The notes: a model not told the origin generated them from the letters alone. Shown: positions 53,309 to 63,257, numbered from the stretch's first letter. The stretch: DNA of 64,000 bases from Bacteroidales bacterium (GCA_015061145.1 SUXD01000005.1:43632-107631); one strand, 5' to 3'. Made by a program: numbers and translations.

Positions 53309-55242
53309 AAAAGAGAATTTTGTTGTTTCTGCTGTGCTCGTTTTTTTTCTTTTCCCAAGTCGCTGCGCAACTCAATACCAACAAGATTCTTGCCAATGGC
53401 AAAGTGGCGCTTTATTACAAGGATTACTTTCTCGCCATTCAGTATTTCAATCAGGTTATAAAGGTAAAGCCGTATTTGGCTGAACCTTACATGTATCGTG
53501 CTTTTGCTAAGCTGTATCTCGAAGAGTTCGCTGGAGCGGAAGAGGATTGCACCAAATCGGTGGAGCTCAACCCGTTTGTGGCTGACGCCTATTCGTGCAG
53601 GGGATACGCACGCTTGAACATGGGCAAGACTGCAGCTGCTGTGACCGATTTTGAGAAGGCGTTGGAACTGCAGCCAGAAGACCGTTTGTCAATGATGGCC
53701 ATGGCTTATGCCAAAACAGAGAACAAGGAATACGTATCCGCCTTGAATGATTATAACAGGATTGTGCTAAAAAATCCCAAGGATAAGTTCGCTTTATACG
53801 AGAGGGGCTGTCTGCATCTGCAGATGAAAGATACCGTTTCGGCATTGCGTGATTTTGAAAGCGTGCAACGTCTTGACCCTTATGTGGCGTTAGGATGGTC
53901 GGCACGCGGAAGAGTGTATCTGGAGCAGGGGGCGTATGAGAAAGCCTTAGCTGATTTTGATGAGGCGATAATGTTGGAACAGCGTCCGCACGATTACATC
54001 AATCGTGCGTTGGCCAGATATGAGACGAAAGACTACCGTGGCGCTATGGCCGATTTCGACAAGGCATTAGAATTAGATGCAAACGAACCTGCTGCGTATT
54101 TCAACAGAGGTATACTACGGGCCAATGTGGGAGATCTGAATCGAGCGATATCCGATTTCGAAATGGTGTTGCAATTCAATCCGGAAGAATATGGCGCTAT
54201 TTACAATTTGGCGTTGCTTTATACCGATATACGTGATTATCAGAATGCTATCGACGCATATACAAAACTGATAGCGCGCTATCCTTCGTTTCTGCCGGCC
54301 TATTATGGGCGTGCGGAAGTAAAACGCAAAATGGGGCAGAAAGCATCTGCAGAAAAAGACTTGATGACGGCGGCATATATCGAAAGCCACAAGGATGAAT
54401 TCAAAAGCGATGACCGTCAGACTGCCGACAAGGAAAACTTCAAGAAGGTGGTAGTGGTGGACGCAGAGAAAGAGAAACACAAAATCCAATATAAGGAAAA
54501 CTCATTGCGCGGAGCTATTCAGAATCAGAATGTGAACATTGAACTTGCCGAGAATTTCATATTGTCATTTTATGCGTCAGACCAGCATGCTTATTATGCT
54601 CAAGAAGTGGTAGATTATAACAAGAGTCTGAATACGGATGTGCCTCTGAAAGTGTCAAATAAGGACATGACGCTCTCCAACGATTTGATAGTGATGCATT
54701 TGAGTGCGATAAATGAATTGTCGAAGGTGCTGGAGGCAAATCCGCAGAATGCAGATGCTTATTTCCTTCGTGCCACTAATTATGCTTTGGTGCAGGATTT
54801 TGAAAATGCTATATCAGATTACAATAAAGCACTTTTCTACCGTCCAAATTTTATGCTGGCATATTTTTCAAGAGCGAATGTAAGATGCAAAATGTTAAAA
54901 TTTGCAAACAGCGAATCGGTGCAAGGGGAGTCTGATGGGCAGACCAAATTGAATTATGAAATGGTGCTGCGTGATTATGATATGGCAGTGAAACTGTCGC
55001 CACGATTTGCATACGCTTATGTAAACAAAGCGAATTTTCTGGTGGAAAACAATAGTTTCCAAGAGGCAATATTGAATTATACACAAGCGATAATGCTGGA
55101 ACCGGATTTGGCCGAAGCATATTTTAATCGTGGTTTGGTGTACATACTCATCGGTGATAAAGAGAAAGGATTGAAGGATTTGGGCAAAGCGGGCGAACTT
55201 GGCATATATGTAGCGTATAATATTATAAAGAGATATTCGTAG
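53305..55242 (+). CDS. Exported TPR-repeat protein
   Basis: 645 residues from the ATG at 53305, which overlaps the ManA-like stop (ATGA). Signal peptide MKKRILLFLLCSFFFFSQVA-AQ. Many tetratricopeptide repeats run from about residue 20 to 350 (ALYYKDYFLAIQYFNQVIKV, ALADFDEAIMLEQRPHDYIN), with a less repetitive region (about 370-460) and more TPRs to the end. It is likely a periplasmic scaffold; partner unknown. Cotranscribed with the ManA-like gene and probably with yugP and purA. Confidence 0.85.
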   Translation: MKKRILLFLLCSFFFFSQVAAQLNTNKILANGKVALYYKDYFLAIQYFNQVIKVKPYLAEPYMYRAFAKLYLEEFAGAEEDCTKSVELNPFVADAYSCRGYARLNMGKTAAAVTDFEKALELQPEDRLSMMAMAYAKTENKEYVSALNDYNRIVLKNPKDKFALYERGCLHLQMKDTVSALRDFESVQRLDPYVALGWSARGRVYLEQGAYEKALADFDEAIMLEQRPHDYINRALARYETKDYRGAMADFDKALELDANEPAAYFNRGILRANVGDLNRAISDFEMVLQFNPEEYGAIYNLALLYTDIRDYQNAIDAYTKLIARYPSFLPAYYGRAEVKRKMGQKASAEKDLMTAAYIESHKDEFKSDDRQTADKENFKKVVVVDAEKEKHKIQYKENSLRGAIQNQNVNIELAENFILSFYASDQHAYYAQEVVDYNKSLNTDVPLKVSNKDMTLSNDLIVMHLSAINELSKVLEANPQNADAYFLRATNYALVQDFENAISDYNKALFYRPNFMLAYFSRANVRCKMLKFANSESVQGESDGQTKLNYEMVLRDYDMAVKLSPRFAYAYVNKANFLVENNSFQEAILNYTQAIMLEPDLAEAYFNRGLVYILIGDKEKGLKDLGKAGELGIYVAYNIIKRYS

Positions 55243-55254
55243 AATATTATGTTT

Positions 55255-55499
55255 GTTAGAAGTTAATGTATAATGTATTTATGTATGATGTATTGTTGAG
55301 TTGCTTAGTTGTTGATTTATCACTTCGGTCTATGAATGTTATTTCATAGTTTGAAGATTTAAAGATTTGAAAATTTGAAGATTTGAAAATTTATTTCCCT
55401 TCGGTCAATGATTGTTAATTGAAATTTGTGTCTGCGTCAATGTCTGTGTCAAAGTCTCGCTTCTAATTTCTTGTTTCTGAATTATTTTGTCTATCTTTA
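55255..55499 (+). repeat. Modular periodic intergenic repeat block (mfd leader)
   Basis: Gap 55243-55523 has no gene. Words: ATGTAT region (55261-55292), CACTTCGGTCTATGAATG and CCTTCGGTCAATGATTG words (55320-55345 and 55398-55415), TTTGAAGA octamers (55353-55392), GTCNNN hexamers (55430-55455), then the 57-bp unit shared with aspS (55442-55498). Confidence 0.8.
55471..55499 (+). promoter_or_regulatory. Promoter of mfd inside the repeat block
   Basis: TTG at 55471-55473 and TATCTTTA at 55492-55499, 18 nt apart; it differs from the aspS copy only in the last base of the -7 box (A instead of G). Confidence 0.65.
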
Positions 55500-55523
55500 T
55501 TGCAATTTTTCAAACCATACTAA

Positions 55524-58500
55524 ATGGAACTTTCTGAACTTTCGGCATTATATACAAACTCTGTTCAGCAAAAGAAAATGTTGGAATGGATAGCTTCCGA
55601 TTCCAACCGCTTGCATCTGAAAGGTTTGAAAGGCTCTTCGGCTGCGTTGTTTGCTTCATCGGTATTTAAGCAGCAAGTTGGCAACTTTTTGTTTGTTCTT
55701 AATGACGAGGAGTCGGCTGGTTATTTCTATAACGACCTGACGCAGATTTTAGGAAAAGATACCGTTTATTTCTTTCCTTCGTCTTATAAACATTCTATCA
55801 AATACAACCGTCAGGATGTGTCGAACGGCATCTTGCGTACCGAAGCGTTGAATGCGTTGACTGCTGCATCCGCGTTTCATGTGATAGTGACTTGTCCGGA
55901 TGCTGTGGCTGAGAAAATTGTTTCGAAAAGACAGTTGCAGGACAAGACTCTGGTGTTGAAATCCGGTGATGCGTTGGCGGTGGACGATTTGGTGGATGTT
56001 TTGCTGCAATTTCATTTCAATAGGGTTGATTTTGTATACGAACCAGGTCAGTTCTCGGTGCGAGGCGGTATCGTGGATATATTCTCATTTTCTTCAGAAT
56101 ATCCATATCGAATAGATTTTTTGGGGAATGAAATAGATACTATTCGCACTTTTGATATCGAGTCGCAGCTCTCCAAAGAGCGTCAGACGCAAATTTCGGT
56201 AATACCGAATGTGAAAGCCGAGAAAAAGGACTTGATTTCTTTCTTTAATTTTCTGCCCGAAAACACATTGCTTTTTTTTAAGGATACGCAGGAAGTGAAA
56301 AATCAGTTGTCGGTCATCTTTGAAGAACAGCAACTGAAAGTGTTGGACAAGGGTGACGGAGAGATGGAAAAAGTGTCTGAAAATCTGATTTCGGCAGAAG
56401 ATTTTGTCGCGGAAATCAATCGGTTCAGAATTGTGGAGTTTGGCACACGCTCATTTTTCGAGACGCAGGATAATGTCATTTTCTCTACATCCGCTCAGCC
56501 CGTATTTATGAAGAATTTCAACTTGGTGTCGCAGAATCTTCTGCAGCATCTGGTTCAGGGCTACAAGGTGTATATTTTGAGTGACAGCAAAAAACAGACT
56601 GACCGTATTCGGGCTATTTTTCAGGATAGGGGAGATAAAATCACTTTCCAGCCTGTGCTCAGGACCTTGCATGAGGGATTTCTGGATAACGACTTGAAAG
56701 TGTGCTGCTATACTGACCATCAGATTTTCGACCGTTTTCATAAGTTCTCGCTCAGAACTGAAAGCGTGAAGATGGGAAAAGTGGTCTCGGCGCTCAAGGA
56801 ACTGAACCAGTTTCAACTCGGCGACTATGTGGTGCATATCGACCATGGCATCGGTCGTTTCGGTGGACTGATTGAGCAGGAGAAAGACGGAACAAAGCAA
56901 GAGGTTATAAAACTGATATACAAAGATGGCGACATCGTGTTGGTCAGTATTCACGCTTTGCACCGCATATCCAAGTACAAAGGAAAGGACGGCGAACCTC
57001 CGCGTATCACCAAATTGGGTGGCAACGCATGGCAGAATTTGAAAGACCGCACAAAGAAAAAGGTAAAGGATATCGCCCGCGACCTCATTACGCTTTATGC
57101 CAAACGCATGAAAGAAAAAGGATTCGCTTTCCCGCCCGACTCGTATCTGCAGCACGAGCTGGAGGCATCGTTTTTTTACGAAGATACGCCAGACCAGGAA
57201 AAAGCTACGGCAGATGTGAAACGGGATATGGAACGCGCTCGTCCGATGGACAGACTGATTTGCGGCGATGTGGGGTTTGGCAAGACTGAAATTGCAGTCA
57301 GAGCGGCATTCAAAGCGGCTACGGAAGGAAAACAGGTGGCTGTGCTGGTGCCTACCACCGTGCTGGCATTGCAGCATTTCAAGACTTTTTCTGAAAGATT
57401 GAAAGACTTTCCTTGTAAAATAGATTATCTGAGCCGTGCTAAGAAAGCGTCGCAACAAAAAGAGATTCTGCAACAATTGAAGGAGGGAAAGATTGACATT
57501 ATTATCGGGACACACAGACTGATAGGAAAAGATGTCGCTTTTCACGATTTAGGCTTGCTCATAATCGACGAGGAACAGAAATTTGGCGTTTCGGTGAAAG
57601 AAAAACTGAAGCAGATAAAAGTCAATGTGGATACGCTCACGCTGACTGCTACGCCAATCCCGCGCACCTTGCAGTTCTCGTTGATGGGCGCGCGCGATCT
57701 TTCGGTGATGCATACGCCGCCACCAAACCGATATCCGGTGCAGACTGAAGTTATTGAGTTCAACGAAGATATTATACGCGAAGCCATTCGCACTGAGATA
57801 GACCGCAACGGTCAAGTGTTTTTTGTGAACAATCGCATCAGCAACATCGAACATTTGGAATCGATAGTGAAAAAACTCGTGCCAGAAGCTCGTACAGTAG
57901 TGGCGCACGGACAGATGGAAAGTCGGCGGTTGGAGGAAATCATACTCGACTTTGTGAATTACGAATATGATGTGCTTATTGCTACGAGCATTATCGAGTC
58001 GGGCATCGACATTCCAAACGCCAACACCATAATTATAAACAATGCCCAGAACTTCGGCTTGAGCGATTTGCATCAGTTGCGAGGGCGTGTGGGAAGAAGC
58101 AACCGCAAGGCATACTGCTATTTGCTCACCCCTTCGCAGAAACTGTTGACTGCTGATGCGAAAAAAAGGTTGCAAGCCATAGAAAATTTCTCTGATCTCG
58201 GAAGCGGCTTCAATCTGTCGATGCAGGATTTGGACATACGCGGTGCAGGCAATATGCTTGGCGCTGAACAAAGCGGATTTATTGTGGATTTGGGTTATGA
58301 AACATATCAGAAGATACTGAATGAGGCTGTGACAGAACTGAAAGACGAAGAGTTCTCGGAACTTTATGCCGAGCAGCAAGAAGGGGATGGCATGCTGTTT
58401 GTCTCCGATTGCGCAGTGGAGTCTGATTTGGAACTGATGTTTCCGCACGATTATATCGAGAATGTGTCGGAACGAATGAGCCTTTATCGCGAATTGGACA

Positions 58501-58856
58501 ACATAGAGAACGAAAAACTGCTTCGTGAATATGAAAACCGGCTCATCGACCGCTTTGGACCGCTGCCGCCGCAGGCGCGCGATTTGATTCTGATGGTGCG
58601 TGCCCGTTTCCTGGCCATGGAGCTCGGGTTTGAGAAACTGGTGCTGAAAGAGGGAAAAATGTTTGCCTATTTCGTATCCAACCCCGACTCTGCTTATTAC
58701 AAGAGCGATGCTTTTGGCAAAGTGCTGCATTATATTCAGTATTTTAATGCCGACTGCAAGTTGCGCGACCGTCAGGGCAAACGCTCGCTGCTTATCGAGA
58801 AGGTCACATCCATCGAAAAAGTATACGATATCTTGCAAATGATGAAAGAAGGTTGA
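55524..58856 (+). CDS. mfd: Transcription-repair coupling factor
   Basis: 1110 residues. Removes stalled RNA polymerase and recruits UvrA. N-terminal UvrB-homology module (about 1-330, FVYEPGQFSVRGGIVDIFSF), RNA polymerase-interacting domain (about 420-500, LGDYVVHIDHGIGRFGGLI), SF2 motor with Walker A CGDVGFGKT (580-588), DEEQKFGV, and TATPIPRTLQFSLMG, and C-terminal TRCF domain. Complete. The leader is a repeat block with its own promoter. Confidence 0.96.
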   Translation: MELSELSALYTNSVQQKKMLEWIASDSNRLHLKGLKGSSAALFASSVFKQQVGNFLFVLNDEESAGYFYNDLTQILGKDTVYFFPSSYKHSIKYNRQDVSNGILRTEALNALTAASAFHVIVTCPDAVAEKIVSKRQLQDKTLVLKSGDALAVDDLVDVLLQFHFNRVDFVYEPGQFSVRGGIVDIFSFSSEYPYRIDFLGNEIDTIRTFDIESQLSKERQTQISVIPNVKAEKKDLISFFNFLPENTLLFFKDTQEVKNQLSVIFEEQQLKVLDKGDGEMEKVSENLISAEDFVAEINRFRIVEFGTRSFFETQDNVIFSTSAQPVFMKNFNLVSQNLLQHLVQGYKVYILSDSKKQTDRIRAIFQDRGDKITFQPVLRTLHEGFLDNDLKVCCYTDHQIFDRFHKFSLRTESVKMGKVVSALKELNQFQLGDYVVHIDHGIGRFGGLIEQEKDGTKQEVIKLIYKDGDIVLVSIHALHRISKYKGKDGEPPRITKLGGNAWQNLKDRTKKKVKDIARDLITLYAKRMKEKGFAFPPDSYLQHELEASFFYEDTPDQEKATADVKRDMERARPMDRLICGDVGFGKTEIAVRAAFKAATEGKQVAVLVPTTVLALQHFKTFSERLKDFPCKIDYLSRAKKASQQKEILQQLKEGKIDIIIGTHRLIGKDVAFHDLGLLIIDEEQKFGVSVKEKLKQIKVNVDTLTLTATPIPRTLQFSLMGARDLSVMHTPPPNRYPVQTEVIEFNEDIIREAIRTEIDRNGQVFFVNNRISNIEHLESIVKKLVPEARTVVAHGQMESRRLEEIILDFVNYEYDVLIATSIIESGIDIPNANTIIINNAQNFGLSDLHQLRGRVGRSNRKAYCYLLTPSQKLLTADAKKRLQAIENFSDLGSGFNLSMQDLDIRGAGNMLGAEQSGFIVDLGYETYQKILNEAVTELKDEEFSELYAEQQEGDGMLFVSDCAVESDLELMFPHDYIENVSERMSLYRELDNIENEKLLREYENRLIDRFGPLPPQARDLILMVRARFLAMELGFEKLVLKEGKMFAYFVSNPDSAYYKSDAFGKVLHYIQYFNADCKLRDRQGKRSLLIEKVTSIEKVYDILQMMKEG

Positions 58857-58879
58857 ATCAATCAAACAATGAAAAGAAG

Positions 58880-59287
58880 ATGAAAAAACTGTTGTTTCCC
58901 TTGATGCTTGCTGCTACGGTTGCGCTTTCGGCGCAGCAGACAATGCTCCCTGATGAGTTGAAACCCTTTGTGCTCGAATATTTCGAAGGGCAGTCTGTGC
59001 GTTCCATCGCCCCCAAAGCAGACAATCCGAAATTGAAAGAGGTGATCATGGAAGATATGTCGTCCATTCTGTATGATGGCAAGAAAAATATTGTGAGTGT
59101 CACTTTTGAGGGCGAAAGCCGTGCGTTGCAGTCTTTTTTGCCCAATGCAATAAATGACTATCTTGCAGAAAATTATCCGGAAAATAGAGTGACTGGCTTT
59201 TATAAAGAAAAGAAGCGTGAAAAAGTGGTGCTCGACAATGGAAAGACGCTCTATTTCTCGCCGAAAGAGCATACGTTTATTGAGTAA
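58880..59287 (+). CDS. PepSY-like periplasmic protein
   Basis: 135 residues from the ATG at 58880; the frame also opens at a TTG at 58853 but MKKLLFPLMLAATVALSA is the signal peptide. The mature protein starts LPDELKPFVLEYF and has the one and a half PepSY-like repeats (IVSVTFEGESRALQSFLP, KVVLDNGKTLYFSP) typical of a Bacteroidota family of unknown function. It lies 23 nt after mfd and may be cotranscribed with it. Confidence 0.78.
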   Translation: MKKLLFPLMLAATVALSAQQTMLPDELKPFVLEYFEGQSVRSIAPKADNPKLKEVIMEDMSSILYDGKKNIVSVTFEGESRALQSFLPNAINDYLAENYPENRVTGFYKEKKREKVVLDNGKTLYFSPKEHTFIE

Positions 59288-59745
59288 AGAATTTTGTGAG
59301 TGGAAAGTCTAAAGCTGAAGGTCGCTTCTCTTTTGAAGTTTCTGATTTGATAATTTGAAGATTTGAAAATTTACAATTTTCATGTATGATGTATTGATGT
59401 ATAATGTATGAGGCGGAAGTTACGAGTTACGAATAAAAAGTAATTGTTGAGCTTTGGACGTTGAGCTTGTCGAAACGTCGAGGACCATTTCGACTGCGCT
59501 CGATGCCTTCGCTTCTTAATTATTAATTACATTCCTTGGTCAGTGATTCAAAATTCATAATTCAAAATTATCTCCCGTCTGCGTCAAAGTTAATTGAAAA
59601 TTAAATAATTAGATAATTAGATTATTGTCTTGTGTCAAAGTCGTCTCGTTTCTTTGATTAATTGTCAAAAGTGTTGTGAATTAGCGAAAAAATCGTTATT
59701 TTTGCCGATTATTTGAATCTTTAATCTTTTAAATAATTATCATTT
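59288..59745 (+). repeat. Periodic intergenic repeat block with REP-like palindrome (hppA leader)
   Basis: No gene in this 458-base gap. Contains TTTGAAGA octamers (59343-59370), the 39-bp ATGTAT word (59374-59412), GTTACGA heptamers (59418-59430), an imperfect inverted repeat TTGAGCTTGTCGAAA / TTTCGACTGCGCTCGA (59461-59512), AATTCATAATTC words, GTC hexamers, and AATTAGAT octamers (59595-59620). The hppA promoter follows. Confidence 0.78.
59674..59704 (+). promoter_or_regulatory. Promoter of hppA
   Basis: TTG at 59674-59676 and TATTTTTG at 59697-59704, 20-nt spacer, 42 nt before the ATG. Confidence 0.72.
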
Positions 59746-61944
59746 ATGGAAAATTTAATCTATTTGGTATTGTTGGCATCGGTAGTGGCCTTGTCATTTG
59801 CCTATTTTTTCTTTAAGCAAATGATGAAAGGTGACGAGGGTACCGATTTGATGAAAAAAATTGCGGAGCATGTTCGCAAAGGAGCCATGGCATACCTGAA
59901 ACAGCAATACAAGGTCGTTTCGATTGTGTTTGTTGTTTTGGCTGTCATCTTTGCTGTGATGGCTTATTTTGGTTTGCAAAACGGCATCGTGTGGTTTGCG
60001 TTCCTTACTGGTGGATTCTTCTCAGGTCTGGCTGGATTCTTTGGAATGAAAACTGCCACTTATGCCTCTGCTCGTACGGCCAATGCGGCTCGCAAGTCGC
60101 TCAACAGCGGTTTGCAAGTGGCTTTCCGCTCAGGAGCCGTTATGGGACTTGTGGTTGTTGGCCTTGCTTTGCTTGATGTGTCGGTATGGTATATCGTATT
60201 GAAGAAAACTACATTGCTTGCTGCCGTTGGCGCTGACAATGATTTCATTACCATTACCACTACGATGCTTACCTTTGGCATGGGTGCTTCTACGCAAGCT
60301 TTGTTCGCCCGTGTAGGCGGTGGTATCTATACTAAAGCTGCTGATGTTGGCGCCGACTTGGTTGGTAAGACAGAGTATAACATTCCGGAGGATGACCCCC
60401 GCAACCCGGCTACTATTGCCGACAATGTAGGCGACAATGTGGGTGATGTGGCAGGTATGGGCGCTGACCTTTACGAGTCGTATGCTGGTTCAGTTTTGGC
60501 AACAATGGCGCTTGGCGCATCTGCGTTCGCAGCTTGCCCGATTATGCAGGAGAAGGCTATTTTCGCTCCTATGCTCATTGCTGCAGTAGGTGTGGTGCTT
60601 TCTATCATCGGTATCTATCTGGTGAAAACAAAAGAAGGTGCAGGAATGCAGGAGTTGCTCGGCGCTTTGGCTCGTGGAACGAATGCTAGCGCAATATTGA
60701 TTGCCGCTGCCACTTTCGGTATTTTCGCTTATTTGTTTGGAACTGAGACAAATCAATGGTGGCAGGTTTCGCTTTCTGTTGTTGTTGGTTTGCTGGCTGG
60801 TGTCATCATTGGTAAATCTACCGAATATTACACTTCGCAGAGTTACAAACCTACACAAAAAGTGTCAGAGAGCTCGCAGACTGGTCCCGCTACTGTAATT
60901 ATCTCTGGTATCGGATTGGGTATGCTTTCTACTGCTATCCCTGTTGTGACAGTGGGTGTGGCTATCATCTTGGCTTATTTGTGCGCCAACGGATTTAGCC
61001 TCGAATTTTCGGCTCAGAATCTTTCAATGGGCCTTTACGGTATCGGTATCGCTGCAGTAGGTATGCTTTCTACTTTGGGCATCACTTTGGCAACCGACGC
61101 TTACGGACCTATTGCCGACAATGCTGGCGGTAATGCTGAAATGAGCGGTCTGGAACCAGAAGTTCGCAAACGTACCGATGCGCTCGATGCGCTTGGAAAC
61201 ACAACAGCCGCAACAGGTAAAGGTTTTGCTATCGGTTCGGCTGCTCTTACAGCGCTTGCCCTTCTCGCTTCTTATGTGGAAGAAATAAAGATGGCGCTGG
61301 TTCGTACAGGCGAAGCTTTGCCGAATGGAGCGGAAGCTGCCAAAGCTACTTTGGTTGATTTTATGGAAGCGTACAATGTGAACTTGATGAATCCTATCGT
61401 TCTGGTGGGTGTATTCATCGGTGCCATGATGGCGTTCCTTTTCTGTGGTCTTACAATGAACGCAGTAGGACGCGCTGCTCAGAAAATGGTTGAGGAAGTG
61501 CGTCGTCAGTTCCGCGAGATTACAGGTATTCTCGAAGGTAAGGCCGATCCCGATTACGCTCGTTGTGTAGGTATTTCTACCAAAGGTGCACAACAGGAAA
61601 TGTTGCTCCCTTCAATTTTGGCTATCGTAGTGCCTATTGCTACAGGCTTGCTGCTGGGCGTTGCCGGTGTGCTTGGTTTGCTGATTGGCGGTTTGAGCTC
61701 AGGATTCGTGTTGGCTGTGTTTATGGCTAATGCGGGCGGTGCTTGGGATAATGCTAAGAAATATGTTGAAGAAGGCAATTTCGGAGGCAAGGGCAGCGAC
61801 TGCCATAAGGCGACTGTAGTGGGTGATACTGTAGGCGACCCGTTCAAAGATACGTCTGGTCCGTCATTGAACATCCTTATCAAACTGATGTCGATGGTTT
61901 CTATCGTAATGGCTGGTCTTACTGTTGCTTGCAGCGTTTTCTGA
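59746..61944 (+). CDS. hppA: Membrane-bound ion-translocating pyrophosphatase
   Basis: 732 residues, about 16 transmembrane helices. Hydrolyses pyrophosphate to pump H+ or Na+ across the inner membrane. The pyrophosphate site is visible in DVGADLVGKTEYNIPEDD and NPATIADNVGDNVGD, plus DAYGPIADNAGGNAEMS and the C-terminal KATVVGDTVGDPFKDTSGP. GNTTAATGKG carries Ala where K+-independent forms have Lys, so it should be of the K+-dependent type, many of which move Na+. Single gene with its own promoter and terminator. Confidence 0.95.
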   Translation: MENLIYLVLLASVVALSFAYFFFKQMMKGDEGTDLMKKIAEHVRKGAMAYLKQQYKVVSIVFVVLAVIFAVMAYFGLQNGIVWFAFLTGGFFSGLAGFFGMKTATYASARTANAARKSLNSGLQVAFRSGAVMGLVVVGLALLDVSVWYIVLKKTTLLAAVGADNDFITITTTMLTFGMGASTQALFARVGGGIYTKAADVGADLVGKTEYNIPEDDPRNPATIADNVGDNVGDVAGMGADLYESYAGSVLATMALGASAFAACPIMQEKAIFAPMLIAAVGVVLSIIGIYLVKTKEGAGMQELLGALARGTNASAILIAAATFGIFAYLFGTETNQWWQVSLSVVVGLLAGVIIGKSTEYYTSQSYKPTQKVSESSQTGPATVIISGIGLGMLSTAIPVVTVGVAIILAYLCANGFSLEFSAQNLSMGLYGIGIAAVGMLSTLGITLATDAYGPIADNAGGNAEMSGLEPEVRKRTDALDALGNTTAATGKGFAIGSAALTALALLASYVEEIKMALVRTGEALPNGAEAAKATLVDFMEAYNVNLMNPIVLVGVFIGAMMAFLFCGLTMNAVGRAAQKMVEEVRRQFREITGILEGKADPDYARCVGISTKGAQQEMLLPSILAIVVPIATGLLLGVAGVLGLLIGGLSSGFVLAVFMANAGGAWDNAKKYVEEGNFGGKGSDCHKATVVGDTVGDPFKDTSGPSLNILIKLMSMVSIVMAGLTVACSVF

Positions 61945-61970
61945 TAACAAAATACAAGCATAAACAAATG

Positions 61971-62000
61971 AAATCCCGTTTGAAAGAGCGGGATTTTTTT
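61971..62000 (+). terminator. Terminator after hppA
   Basis: AAATCCCG, 10-nt loop, CGGGATTT followed by T; faces the convergent Fic gene. Confidence 0.88.
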
Positions 62001-62095
62001 TATTGCAACAGAGAGAATGAAAACAGCAATCGGTTGTGGCGGTTTTTGTTGCCATGACCGATTGCTTTCAATGTTTTTGTCCTTTTTATTTAAGG

Positions 62096-63064
62096 TCAGT
62101 AGTTGCCATTCAAAATTTCCAGACGGTCGTTCAATTGTTGAAGCAGATACTCGGCAAAAAGTATCTCCATCGCTTCGGGCGAACCGTTGGTGTGGTATTC
62201 GTCGAATGCGGCATAGTAGCGCATGCGGTCGGTAAACTTGATGTCGATGGGCGGAAAGCCGGCCTTCATCAGCTCGAGGTTTACCAATAGGCGACCAGTG
62301 CGTCCATTGCCATCGACAAACGGATGGATGGATTCGAAATCGATGTGAAACTGAGCCAGCTTGCTCACAATGTTGTTGTCGCTTTCGTTGTACGATTCTA
62401 TCAGATACTCCATTTTCGGCGCAATCAGATATGGTTGTGCCGGCGTATGCGATGCGCCCATAATGCGTACTGGTATCGAACGGTAAACGCCGCGGTCGCT
62501 TGGTTTGTCGGCCAATACCAACTGATGGATTTGCTTTATGGTGTATTCTGTCAGCGGTTGTGTGTGCTTCACTAAGTCAATGACAAAATAGAAAGCGTCT
62601 TTGTATCCTACAGTTTCCAGGTGGTCTTTGAGCGGTTTCTTGTCGATAGTCAGACCGCGTAGAACCATGTCTGTCTCGCGTAGCGTAAGCGTGTTGCCTT
62701 CTATTGCGTTCGAGTTGTAGGTGTGTTCAACGATGAAGTCTTCGTACAGCCGTTTCTGCTCGCCTTCGGTCAGTGCACGCGCTTTGTCGAGCTTCGCTTT
62801 GCAGCTCTTTATTTGTTTTAAGAGTGTGCGCAGTTCGCTGCTCACGCCATATCGTGCCTCGGGCTCTTTTACGAGGTTGTCGAAAAGGCTTGTGTTGAAT
62901 ACGGCAAGCACTTGGTTCACCTTGTCCATGCGCAACGACTGCTTTCCTTGCTCCAAATCACGAAGGAAGTGTATTCCTACTCCCGATTGTTCGGCAAGTT
63001 GTTCTTGCGTCAGATTGTATCTCTTGCGCATGTTTTTTACATAATTGACGAGATTGTTTTTCAT
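62096..63064 (-). CDS. Fic-domain AMPylase fused to HipB-like HTH
   Basis: 322 residues from the ATG at 63064; an 8-residue upstream extension to 63088 is less likely because the promoter lies in it. Residues 8-58 are an Xre/HipB-like DNA-binding domain (LTQEQLAEQSGVGIHFLRDL, EQGKQSLRMDKVNQVL). The Fic domain follows with the inhibitory motif S118NAIEGN and the catalytic HPFVDGNGRTGR (247-258). Fic proteins transfer AMP to target Tyr or Thr, and the inhibitory helix keeps them off. The HTH part probably lets the protein repress its own promoter; two candidate sites lie upstream. Confidence 0.9.
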   Translation of the reverse strand: MKNNLVNYVKNMRKRYNLTQEQLAEQSGVGIHFLRDLEQGKQSLRMDKVNQVLAVFNTSLFDNLVKEPEARYGVSSELRTLLKQIKSCKAKLDKARALTEGEQKRLYEDFIVEHTYNSNAIEGNTLTLRETDMVLRGLTIDKKPLKDHLETVGYKDAFYFVIDLVKHTQPLTEYTIKQIHQLVLADKPSDRGVYRSIPVRIMGASHTPAQPYLIAPKMEYLIESYNESDNNIVSKLAQFHIDFESIHPFVDGNGRTGRLLVNLELMKAGFPPIDIKFTDRMRYYAAFDEYHTNGSPEAMEILFAEYLLQQLNDRLEILNGNY

Positions 63065-63070
63065 AATTAT

Positions 63071-63139
63071 TATACTAATTCCGTACAAAAGTACAACTTT
63101 TATTTTTATAAAACAATAAATTTATACGAATTTAGTATA
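63071..63139 (-). promoter_or_regulatory. Promoter and two inverted operator-like sites of the HipB-Fic gene
   Basis: Minus-strand -7 box TACTTTTG (complement of 63086-63093) and TTG (complement of 63114-63116), 20 nt apart. Two 17-bp sites flank the promoter: TATACTAATTCCGTACA (63071-63087), overlapping the -7 end, and TATACGAATTTAGTATA (63123-63139), whose reverse complement agrees with the first at 14 of 17 positions. The second has perfect 5-bp palindromic arms (TATAC/GTATA). Confidence 0.62.
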
Positions 63140-63178
63140 ATTATATAATTCTATATGTTAATGATTGTAATGTGTCGC

Positions 63179-63257
63179 TGACAATTTTTCCGAATTATTA
63201 AAGAAATCACTGCCTTTTTGTCATAGAAGCAACTGTGGCAAGCCTTTTGATTGTGTG
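63179..63257 (+). promoter_or_regulatory. Possible stress-type regulatory leader of clpB
   Basis: TGACAA (63179-63184) and TTGTCA (63218-63223) form an inverted pair 33 nt apart; TGGCAAGCCTTTTGATT (63236-63252) has the GG-N10-G spacing of sigma-54 sites but GA instead of GC. No TAnnTTTG box was seen nearer the gene. This is tentative. Confidence 0.35.
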
